From: Bifidobacterium breve
GTDB lineage: Bacteria; Actinomycetota; Acidimicrobiia; Acidimicrobiales; Ilumatobacteraceae
Direction: 5' to 3'
Assembly (NCBI GenBank): GCA_945889575.1
Contig: CAMDBY010000033.1
Span: 1 to 12,125 of the forward strand
Length of the DNA: 12,125 nt
The notes below the pieces were generated by a model. It had not been told where the DNA came from, did no database searches, and worked only from the letters and a program-made list of their open reading frames with translations. This document shows positions 1 through 5,915 of the stretch, in pieces (position 1 is the stretch's first letter; each line of letters begins with the position of its first letter). The translations under genes were made by a program, and so were the position numbers.

Positions 1-1262
1 GTGACTACAAGTGCTACACCAACAGCTGCACCCACTTGACGGAAGGTGTTGTTAATTGCACTACCCACTGCGAATCGATTTTGTGGCAAACGAAGAACCG
101 TGCACGCAGAGAGCGGCGGGAATGTTGAGCCAAGTCCGATTCCGAGAAAAAACATAATTGGCAAGAACGGAAACCACGGTGTGGGATTCGTATGCAAAAA
201 CAACACAGAGGCCATCACGGTGCTCGCCATAATCATTGGTCCTGCGATGAGAAGTCGTCTGTAACCAATAGCTGCCATCTTGCGACCAACAATCATCGAC
301 GTGACTGCCACCGTGATTGGTGAAAGCACTGAGAACCAACCGGCCTTTGTGGCACTGAACTGCCAAACAGTTCGCTGAAACAAAACGTTATTCAAAATAT
401 TTCCACTGAACGCAGCACCATAGAGAAAGGTAGAAATGTTTGCCAAAGTAAATGTGCGTTCCTTGAACAACTCAGCAGGTAATAACGGATCGCTGTGATG
501 TACAGATCGCCACGCAACGATGAGCCCAAACACCAATGCGACTGCGAACAGTGTCAGCACTGATGAGTCATCCCACCCGAGTATTTCCGAACGTGAAATT
601 CCCCACACCAACGACGCAACTGCAACGGTAAACACCACTGCAGCCAGAATGTCTGGTCGTGAGCCTTTCATTCGTGGTGATTCTGATGTCACGCGCCATG
701 CAAGAACCAAGGTGATGAAACAAATGGGCACGTTGATCCAGAATGCTGAACGCCATCCGAATGAGGAAACAAAGAATGCGCCAAGAGTTGGACCAGATGC
801 AATACCAAGTGCACTAATTGAACCAACCCAGGCCATTACCTGTCCACGCTTTTCTGCGGGGAACACACCAAGTAACAACCCTGTCGATGCTGGCACCATC
901 ATCGCTCCACCAATTCCTTGCACTGCACGACCAGCAATCAGTAGCCCCATTGTTGATGCAATTGCGCACAACAACGAGCCCACTAAGAAAAAACCAGTAC
1001 CAATCATGAAGAAACGTTTACGACCTACTTGATCAGCAAGTCGACCAGACACCACAAGTAATGAACCAAACAAAATTGAATACGCGGTAACTACCCATGC
1101 AATGGTGGATGCGGGTTCCGTAGAAAAGCTTTGTTGAATTTCAAAGAACGCCACATTCACGATTGACAGATCCAATGCCGATATATAGCTGGCTATTGCA
1201 CACACAGTGAATGTGGCCCACGGACTAAAAGCTTTACGGGTCGGTATTTCAATAACTGACAT
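1..1262 (-). CDS. MFS drug-efflux transporter, DHA2 (EmrB/QacA) type, 3' end cut by window edge
   Basis: The frame is open for 420 codons from ATG at 1262 to the left edge with no stop, so the C-terminus is missing. The visible part has the hallmarks of 14-helix proton-driven multidrug exporters of the inner membrane. LDLSIVNVAFFEI at residues 30-42 matches the family's first-helix motif around Asp31. GRLADQVGRKR at 73-83 is motif A, GRAVQGIGGA at 111-120 is motif B with Arg112, and GPTLGAF at 158-164 is motif C of antiporters. A late segment reading SAINNTFRQVGAAVG matches the usual second-half motif. A GGGGGG ribosome-binding site (1268-1273) sits 5 nt before the ATG. It follows tadA on the same strand after 57 bp, so they may be co-transcribed. 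The substrate cannot be told from sequence. Confidence 0.9.
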   Translation of the reverse strand, partial: MSVIEIPTRKAFSPWATFTVCAIASYISALDLSIVNVAFFEIQQSFSTEPASTIAWVVTAYSILFGSLLVVSGRLADQVGRKRFFMIGTGFFLVGSLLCAIASTMGLLIAGRAVQGIGGAMMVPASTGLLLGVFPAEKRGQVMAWVGSISALGIASGPTLGAFFVSSFGWRSAFWINVPICFITLVLAWRVTSESPRMKGSRPDILAAVVFTVAVASLVWGISRSEILGWDDSSVLTLFAVALVFGLIVAWRSVHHSDPLLPAELFKERTFTLANISTFLYGAAFSGNILNNVLFQRTVWQFSATKAGWFSVLSPITVAVTSMIVGRKMAAIGYRRLLIAGPMIMASTVMASVLFLHTNPTPWFPFLPIMFFLGIGLGSTFPPLSACTVLRLPQNRFAVGSAINNTFRQVGAAVGVALVV

Positions 1263-1318
1263 GAATTCCCCCCGAACCATGCGCGCTTTCCAGCGAATAA
1301 CTAACGGTACTACGAGTT

Positions 1319-1783
1319 CTACGAACGCTTAGAGGCGAAAAACTCTTTCAACAGTGCTGCTGACTCATCAGCAAGCAATCCGTGTTCTACGGGTGGGTTG
1401 TGGCCAAGGCGAGGATCACTCATCACGTTGTACAGACTGGCCGTAGCACCGGCTTCAAAATTGGCAGCACCATAGACAAGTCGGCCGATGCGAGATGATT
1501 GCGCAGCACCCGCACACATGACACATGGTTCAAGCGTGACAACAAGAGTGCATTCATCTAAACGCCAACTACCAAGCTGTTGACTTGCATCGCGCAATGC
1601 CAACACTTCTGCGTGAGCTGTTGGGTCGTTAGCAAATTCTCGTTCGTTATGACGACGGGCAATAATTTCGCCGTTGTGAAGCACGACAGCACCCACCGGT
1701 ACGTCGCCGTGCGCGAAGGCAAGGCGCGCTTCAGCAAGGGCAACCTGCATGGCTTCGAGATGAATGTTCGACTGATCTGTCAT
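1319..1783 (-). CDS. tadA: tRNA-specific adenosine deaminase TadA
   Basis: Deaminates A34 of tRNA-Arg(ACG) to inosine so that one tRNA reads several CGN codons; a zinc cytidine-deaminase-fold enzyme acting in the cytoplasm. The 154-residue protein carries NDPTAHAE with zinc ligand His57 and proton-shuttle Glu59, and PCVMC with Cys87 and Cys90. Length and motif spacing fit bacterial TadA. The frame stays open upstream to 1864, but that stretch is the tRNA-Ser gene, so I choose the ATG at 1783. That ATG shares its A with the encoded tRNA CCA end, and the bases before it are the pyrimidine-rich tRNA acceptor strand, so there is no Shine-Dalgarno. The next in-frame Met (residue 12) would remove the N-terminal helix start, which makes it less likely but not impossible. 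MFS gene follows 57 bp downstream. Confidence 0.95.
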   Translation of the reverse strand: MTDQSNIHLEAMQVALAEARLAFAHGDVPVGAVVLHNGEIIARRHNEREFANDPTAHAEVLALRDASQQLGSWRLDECTLVVTLEPCVMCAGAAQSSRIGRLVYGAANFEAGATASLYNVMSDPRLGHNPPVEHGLLADESAALLKEFFASKRS

Positions 1784-1870
1784 GGCGGAAGGGGTGGGAT
1801 TCGAACCCACGGAAGCTTTCACTTCACACGCTTTCCAAGCGTGCCGGTTCGGCCGCTCTCGCACCCTTCC
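1783..1870 (-). tRNA. tRNA-Ser (anticodon GGA), CCA encoded
   Basis: Acceptor strands GGAAGGG and CCCTTCC pair fully, followed by discriminator G (1786) and an encoded CCA (1785-1783). The anticodon stem CACGC/GCGTG encloses the loop TTGGAAA, giving anticodon GGA, which reads UCC and UCU. The T arm is GTGGG-TTCGAAT-CCCAC. A class II variable arm GAAGT-GAAA-GCTTC, with a GAAA tetraloop, supports serine identity. The D stem is weak: C10-G25 and G11-C24 pair but A12 faces C23. Total length is 88 nt with CCA. The last base of the tRNA is the first base of the tadA start codon. Confidence 0.95.
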
Positions 1871-1875
1871 AGGTG

Positions 1876-1903
1876 GTTGTATCGCTACAACTACGGGTGT
1901 TCA
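1876..1903 (-). promoter_or_regulatory. candidate promoter for tRNA-Ser with a palindrome over the -10 region
   Basis: Read on minus, a -10-like TACAAC (1881-1876) ends 5 nt before the tRNA 5' end. A -35-like TGAACA (1903-1898) lies 16 bp upstream of it; each matches its consensus at 4 of 6 bases. The -10 lies inside a perfect inverted repeat, GTTGTA-TCGC-TACAAC (1876-1891). That placement would suit either an operator or chance. The match quality is modest, and the same 69-bp gap must also hold the ffs promoter on plus, for which I see no convincing -35/-10 pair. Confidence 0.35.
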
Positions 1904-1939
1904 GGCTAACTGGCTTGTACGCTGGAACCCTCAACGACT

Positions 1940-2090
1940 TCGGGTCCGCCCGTGGGTGGTGAGGTGGCGGTCGGGTCCTGTGCGACGATCGCCCGTAAAC
2001 CAGGTCAGGTCCTGACGGAAGCAGCCTCCACGCGGGAACGATTGTGCGCCGCAGATCGCCTGGCCGTCACTTCACTGCCCATGGGCCCGA
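1940..2090 (+). ncRNA. ffs: Signal recognition particle RNA (4.5S type)
   Basis: RNA scaffold that binds Ffh and directs membrane-protein co-translational targeting. The diagnostic helix 8 is at about 2000-2026: CCAGGTCAGGTCC, loop TGAC, GGAAGCAGCC. This matches the E. coli 4.5S core, with a URRC-type tetraloop in place of GGAA. Outside it, CCCG (1992-1995) pairs with CGGG (2033-2036), and ACGATCG (1985-1991) with CGATTGT (2039-2045). Bases 1949-1976 then pair without interruption with 2058-2085 (G-U pairs included), and TCGGG (1940-1944) pairs with CCCGA (2086-2090). No Alu domain is visible. The ends are set by this pairing and are approximate. The 3' end is 4 bp from the tail of the convergent exonuclease gene, with no T-run terminator. 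Confidence 0.92.
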
Positions 2091-2094
2091 ATAG

Positions 2095-2991
2095 TTAGTT
2101 ACGACGACCAACCATGGCGCGCTCCGTGCGCTCAACAAGGTCGGTCATATTCAGCTGTTTAGCAATTGCGCCTAAATCTTTTGTTGGGCCGCGCCATTCC
2201 CAATCATCTACGGAACCAAGTGGCACATCGTCAGATACATCGGTGACAACGGTTGCAACTTGTTTGAATAACTCGGCCATGGGGCGTTGATCGCGCAATG
2301 TTGCTGCAAGCTTTGCTGCGCCGCGTACTGCAACACCATCTGTTGCCCATTGTGCTTCGGCATCAGGAATGTCTCCTATATATAGGTAACGCGCCAATAC
2401 CGATGTTGCGCTCTTTGCACCCCAACCAGGTAGGCCAGGGAAACCATCTGCTGTGTCGCCGACAAGTCCGAGCCAGTCCGCAATGCTTGCGGGACCAACG
2501 CCAAACTTTTCGATGATGGCGGTCTCGTTGATGATGAGGTCATTGCGTCGGTCGTATTGCACCACGCGGTTGCCTACGACACATTGACCGAGATCTTTAT
2601 CCGGCGTAATCATTTGCACCTGATCAACTCGCTCATCAAGTGATGCAATCAGTGCGCCTGCAGCTAAGCCATCATCGGCTTCGTACTTCACCATTGGCCA
2701 CACCGGGACACCGAGTGCACGCAATGCATCTTCCATAATCGGAATCTGCTCGAGGATTTCAACTTCCATTCCGTCAGAGGTTTTGTAACCCTCATACATC
2801 TGGTTGCGGAAACTTTCAATTACATGGTCTACGGCAACTGTGACATGTGTTGCGCCGCCAACGAGCAACTGCAATGTAGACGTGACAACACCGCGAGTTG
2901 CAGATAATGGTGGAGGCGTGGCATGACGCACGGCCTGGCCGAAGTGTTGGCGGTACAGCTCGTAGGTTCCGTCGATGAGATGAACAATCAT
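2095..2991 (-). CDS. Stand-alone 5'-3' exonuclease (FEN/PolI-N-domain family, actinobacterial FenA-like)
   Basis: Structure-specific 5' nuclease expected to trim flaps and RNA primers during lagging-strand and repair synthesis, here without a polymerase domain (298 aa). The family's acidic metal-binding residues are present: Asp7 in LIDG, Asp55 with FR at 61-62, EADD at 104-107, TPDKD with Asp131 and Asp133, and GDTAD with Asp179 and Asp182. These lead into a helix-hairpin-helix, FPGLPGWGAKSA (184-195). Lys70 of the GYK motif is also present. The ATG at 2991 has an AAGGA site (2995-2999) with a short 3-nt spacer. It diverges from the pirin gene and converges on ffs. A bifunctional PolA with its own exonuclease domain may exist elsewhere, so whether this copy is essential cannot be judged. 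Confidence 0.92.
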   Translation of the reverse strand: MIVHLIDGTYELYRQHFGQAVRHATPPPLSATRGVVTSTLQLLVGGATHVTVAVDHVIESFRNQMYEGYKTSDGMEVEILEQIPIMEDALRALGVPVWPMVKYEADDGLAAGALIASLDERVDQVQMITPDKDLGQCVVGNRVVQYDRRNDLIINETAIIEKFGVGPASIADWLGLVGDTADGFPGLPGWGAKSATSVLARYLYIGDIPDAEAQWATDGVAVRGAAKLAATLRDQRPMAELFKQVATVVTDVSDDVPLGSVDDWEWRGPTKDLGAIAKQLNMTDLVERTERAMVGRRN

Positions 2992-3033
2992 GGTTCCTTA
3001 GTATCGCAGGCTTGGTTGTAGTTGCCGACAAAA

Positions 3034-3056
3034 CCCAATATCATTGCCGATATGGG
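3034..3056. promoter_or_regulatory. imperfect inverted repeat and direct repeat in the exonuclease/pirin gap
   Basis: CCC-A-ATATC (3034-3042) and GATATGGG (3049-3056) form an inverted repeat around ATTGCC with one bulged A. TTGCCGA also occurs twice, at 3022-3028 and 3044-3050, spaced 22 bp, about two helical turns. The position between divergent genes makes a regulatory role possible, but the repeats are short. Confidence 0.3.
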
Positions 3057-3058
3057 AA

Positions 3059-3078
3059 ATAGTTGCGTGCGCAACTAT
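3059..3078. promoter_or_regulatory. operator-like palindrome upstream of pirin
   Basis: ATAGTTGCG (3059-3067) and CGCAACTAT (3070-3078) are perfect reverse complements separated by TG. The repeat ends 26 bp before the pirin ATG, where a repressor would block initiation. Dyads of this size with AGTTGC-type half-sites are typical of dimeric winged-helix regulators such as the MarR group; assigning a family is inference. No regulator gene lies in the window. The 2-nt centre and the absence of a T-run argue against a transcription terminator. Confidence 0.6.
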
Positions 3079-3104
3079 CTGCCATTAATCCGAAAGAGTT
3101 AGAT

Positions 3105-4067
3105 ATGCCCGCAGTTACCGCCGATACCCTCACGCTTCCTCGTATTGAAGCGCCAACAGTTCTTGCCCAGGATCGTCCACTCATTTCGCTCACCACTGCC
3201 CCTAGCGGTTTCGAAGGCGAAGGCTTTCCTGTGCGCCGCGCATTTGCCGGTATTCCGAAAGAAGTACTTGATCCGTTCATCATGATGGACCAAATGGGTT
3301 CAGTTGATTACCCGCCATATGAAGCGCGCGGAACTGATTGGCACCCACACCGCGGTTTTGAAACTGTTACCTACATCATGGATGGCGCATTCATTCACCA
3401 AGACTCACATGGTGGTGGTGGAATCATTAAAGATGGCTCAACACAATGGATGACTGCCGGTGGCGGAATCTTGCATATTGAAACTCCGCCAGAACAATTA
3501 GTAATTAGTGGAGGCCTCTTTCACGGCTTGCAGTTGTGGGTGAACTTACCTGCAGCACAAAAAATGGTTTCGCCTGCGTATCAAAACCTTGATGCAGATC
3601 AGGTGAAGTTGTTTACGACTCCTGATGCCGGAACATTGGTTCGTCTTATTGCGGGTGACATTGCTGGCATACAAGGGCCAGGTTCAACTCGCACGCCAAT
3701 CGTTATGGCACACGCAACAATTCTTCCCGGTTCGCAAATGGTTCTTCCATGGAATCCTGCATTCAACGCCCTTGCGCACGTGGTGAAAGGTTCTGGCTTT
3801 GTGGGTATTGATCGACATGCATTTAGCGTCGGTCAAACAGCAGTGTTCGGTACTGGCGATTCCATCACGTTGGCAGCTTCAACACATGAAGCACTTGATG
3901 TGATCTTGCTTGGTGGACAACCTATTGGTGAACCAGTTGAGCAATATGGTCCGTTCGTAATGAACACTCGTGCAGAACTGCAGCAAGCCATGGATGATTA
4001 CCAACGCGGCCGTTTGGGCACAGTTCCTTCTGGTGGCGTGCAGCCGTATCGCGGCCCACGCAAATAG
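3105..4067 (+). CDS. Pirin family protein (iron-binding bicupin)
   Basis: A 320-residue bicupin with a complete N-terminal metal site. HPHRGFETVTY gives His80 and His82, and ILHIE gives His124 and Glu126; the spacing matches the four iron ligands of human pirin. Bacterial pirins have been linked to quercetin dioxygenase activity, to redox sensing and to modulation of central-metabolism enzymes, and the role here is open. The C-terminal part GQPIGEPVEQYGPFVMNT is also typical of the family. I choose ATG 3105, with AAAGAG (3092-3097) upstream. An in-frame TTG at 3063 lies inside the operator-like palindrome and has no binding site. The stop codon (4065-4067) directly abuts the stop of the convergent SDR gene. 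Confidence 0.93.
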   Translation: MPAVTADTLTLPRIEAPTVLAQDRPLISLTTAPSGFEGEGFPVRRAFAGIPKEVLDPFIMMDQMGSVDYPPYEARGTDWHPHRGFETVTYIMDGAFIHQDSHGGGGIIKDGSTQWMTAGGGILHIETPPEQLVISGGLFHGLQLWVNLPAAQKMVSPAYQNLDADQVKLFTTPDAGTLVRLIAGDIAGIQGPGSTRTPIVMAHATILPGSQMVLPWNPAFNALAHVVKGSGFVGIDRHAFSVGQTAVFGTGDSITLAASTHEALDVILLGGQPIGEPVEQYGPFVMNTRAELQQAMDDYQRGRLGTVPSGGVQPYRGPRK

Positions 4068-4085
4068 TTAACTGACTTGAGTTAA
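4068..4085. terminator. weak hairpin at the pirin/SDR stop-codon junction
   Basis: TTAACT (4068-4073) and AGTTAA (4080-4085) form a perfect 6-bp stem with a 6-nt loop, starting right after the pirin stop and inside the last codons of the SDR gene. The stem is AT-rich and no T-run follows, so it is at best a weak bidirectional terminator. Confidence 0.2.
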
Positions 4086-4805
4086 TCCACCATCGACAAC
4101 GAAAATTTGTCCGGTGACGTATTTGTTGCGTACTAATGCAAGAACTGCTTCTGCACAATCATCTGCAGTTGCTGAACGCTTTAATGGCGCAATTGCAGCA
4201 ACGCCCGCATGTTGTATTGCCCAATCTTTGGTCCATGGTGTTTCCACCAAACCAGGTGCAACTGCATTGTGACGAACTGGTCCGTGACTCTTTGCCATGA
4301 GGCGCGTCATTTGGTTCAGTGCAGCTTTGGTCATTGAATACGCAATGGAAGAACCCACAGGACGGACACCGGCAACAGATGTGATGTTCACAACGTGACC
4401 ATCGTCTGACTTATGCAAGTGAGGCATCGCCATTTTTGTGAGTTGCCAGGTACCGAACACGTTTACTTCAAATGTGCGCTCAAAAATTTCGTCCGTGAGT
4501 GCTTCAAGGTCTCCGTGTGGAACCAATGTGGTCCAGCCCGCATTGTTTACAAGAAGGTCCAACTTGCCGAACTTTGCAATGGTGCCGTTGATGAGATTCT
4601 CGCACTGAGCTTTATCACTGATGTCGGCTTGTATATAGATGGCACCATTCGGAAGCGATGCAGCCACTTTCTCCCCTGCCTCAACAGAGCTTGCAGAGTT
4701 CACAACGACATGCGCACCTAATTCAGCGAGGCGTTGTGCGGTGCGCTCACCGATACCACTTGATGAACCGGTGACTATTGCAACCATTCCTGATAATTCC
4801 GACAT
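4068..4805 (-). CDS. Short-chain dehydrogenase/reductase, classical FabG-like
   Basis: A 245-residue NAD(P)-dependent oxidoreductase. TGSSSGIG (12-19) is the glycine-rich cofactor loop, Asp61 contacts the adenine, and NNAG is at 87-90. The catalytic set is Asn115, Ser143, Tyr156 and Lys160 (YSMTK). The end of beta-strand 2 reads VVNSASS without an acidic residue, which suggests NADP(H); this is inference. It is the last gene of the ccr-epimerase-A24 operon, 24 bp after the A24 gene, with its own AAGGGG site 6 nt before ATG 4805. Because of this location it could be a 3-ketoacyl- or acetoacetyl-CoA reductase feeding Ccr, but the sequence does not fix the substrate. SDRs of this kind are often annotated simply as FabG or 3-oxoacyl-ACP reductase. 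Confidence 0.9.
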   Translation of the reverse strand: MSELSGMVAIVTGSSSGIGERTAQRLAELGAHVVVNSASSVEAGEKVAASLPNGAIYIQADISDKAQCENLINGTIAKFGKLDLLVNNAGWTTLVPHGDLEALTDEIFERTFEVNVFGTWQLTKMAMPHLHKSDDGHVVNITSVAGVRPVGSSIAYSMTKAALNQMTRLMAKSHGPVRHNAVAPGLVETPWTKDWAIQHAGVAAIAPLKRSATADDCAEAVLALVRNKYVTGQIFVVDGGLTQVS

Positions 4806-4829
4806 GTGAAACCCCTTACGTGTGTGAGG

Positions 4830-5480
4830 TCATCGTAGAACAGCGACGAGTGTTCCGACGATGAGAAAGGGGCCAAATGCAAAATGGGTGTTCCTGTTCG
4901 CCTTTCGTGTGACCAGCAACGCCACTGCAAAGAAGCCACCCACCAAGAAAGATGCGAAGAGGCCAACCAAGATGGCTTCGTATGAGACCCACCCGAGATA
5001 AAGGCCAAGTAAGCCACCGAGGCCGACATCGCCTCCGCCCAAGTCGCCCCGTGACAACACTTCGAGAACGCGCAACATGCACCACATGCCTAAACCGCCG
5101 ACGAACATGCCAGTGATAGAGCCTGTGTTGTCAAAGAACGCAGACAGAACAAGTAGCGGCATTGCTACTGCAATGGTGCGATACACGATGCGCCGAGGAA
5201 GTAGATGCGTATCAATATCTATGAGAGACAACCACATTCCAGCGCCAACTAACACGCCGTATGCCAAAACCGTCAGGTCGTGTTCGAATCGTTGAGCAAG
5301 CAGGAAATACAGCGCGCTCGTTACCGCTACAACAATCGGTGTTGAAACTTTTGCATTCGTGAAGTGGCCTTCGCCAAATGTTTCACCAGAAATACGAAAC
5401 CGTGCAATGTCAGTACGTGCGCGCGCAATTGCTTTGTATCCGCTAGCGGCACCTAAGAGAATAAAAACAATGTCACGCAT
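4830..5480 (-). CDS. Short A24 (prepilin-peptidase-like) membrane aspartyl protease
   Basis: A 216-residue protein with about six hydrophobic segments. Both catalytic aspartates of the GxGD family are visible: Asp88 in SLIDIDTHLLP and Asp151 in LGGGDVGLGG. Family members cleave leader peptides of type IV pilins, Tad/Flp pilins or secretion pseudopilins at the cytoplasmic face of the membrane. The long N-terminal domain with paired cysteines found in bifunctional PilD (cleavage plus N-methylation) is absent; only LLGAASGYKAIARAR recalls its first helix. There is no Shine-Dalgarno before ATG 5480. The epimerase stop lies 15 bp upstream, so translational coupling is likely. No pilin or pilus assembly gene is in the window, so the substrate is unknown. 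The neighbours are carbon-metabolism genes, which is unexpected. Confidence 0.85.
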   Translation of the reverse strand: MRDIVFILLGAASGYKAIARARTDIARFRISGETFGEGHFTNAKVSTPIVVAVTSALYFLLAQRFEHDLTVLAYGVLVGAGMWLSLIDIDTHLLPRRIVYRTIAVAMPLLVLSAFFDNTGSITGMFVGGLGMWCMLRVLEVLSRGDLGGGDVGLGGLLGLYLGWVSYEAILVGLFASFLVGGFFAVALLVTRKANRNTHFAFGPFLIVGTLVAVLR

Positions 5481-5495
5481 ATGACATATTTACAA

Positions 5496-5897
5496 CTATT
5501 CCTGAACGAGCTCGATCAGTGTGCCGAAGCTGCCCTTTGGGTGAATGAATGCAACGGTTGTGCCGCGGCTTCCAGGACGAGGGGCCTTATCGATTGGGGT
5601 TGCGCCTGCAGCAATCATGCTGGCAAGAGCCTCTGCACAATTGTCAACTCGGTATCCGATGTGATGAAGGCCTTCGCCGCGCTTCTCAATTGCTTTTGCA
5701 ACAGGTGAATCTGGGTTCGTCGGTGTGAGCAACTGAATGTAGCTTTCGGCAACTTTCAACAACGCTTCTTCAACGCCGTCGCTTTCCACGACTTCACGGT
5801 GATCAACAGTTGCACCAAATGCTTCCTGGTAATACTTGATCGCTGCTTCTAAATCGCGAACAGCAATTGCGATATGGTCAATTTCGGTGAGAATCAT
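5496..5897 (-). CDS. mce: Methylmalonyl-CoA (ethylmalonyl-CoA) epimerase
   Basis: Interconverts the (S) and (R) epimers of methylmalonyl-CoA and, in the ethylmalonyl-CoA pathway, of ethylmalonyl-CoA. The 133-residue protein is a vicinal-oxygen-chelate fold of normal length. The metal ligands line up with those of the Propionibacterium enzyme: His8 (DHIAIAV), Gln55 (YIQLL), His79 (GLHHIGYRV) and Glu129 (TLIELVQE). An AGGA site (5904-5907) lies before ATG 5897. It follows ccr by 18 bp on the same strand, which ties it to processing of the Ccr product, (2S)-ethylmalonyl-CoA. It could also serve propionyl-CoA metabolism. Confidence 0.94.
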   Translation of the reverse strand: MILTEIDHIAIAVRDLEAAIKYYQEAFGATVDHREVVESDGVEEALLKVAESYIQLLTPTNPDSPVAKAIEKRGEGLHHIGYRVDNCAEALASMIAAGATPIDKAPRPGSRGTTVAFIHPKGSFGTLIELVQE

Positions 5898-5915
5898 TGT
5901 GTGTCCTATTGCTTT

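Noticed and set aside
520..1032. 170-codon open frame on plus
   Set aside because: It is antisense to the MFS exporter, whose motifs are continuous on minus; the composition of the plus translation looks random.
1784..1864. 27-codon N-terminal extension of TadA
   Set aside because: The extension is exactly the tRNA-Ser gene read in frame, and TadA homologs do not have it.
3059..3078. Palindrome as an intrinsic terminator
   Set aside because: No T-run follows on either strand, the loop would be only 2 nt, and it lies between divergent gene starts where no transcript should end.
3063..3104. TTG start giving pirin 14 extra residues
   Set aside because: The TTG lies inside the operator-like palindrome with no binding site, and ATG 3105 has AAAGAG upstream.
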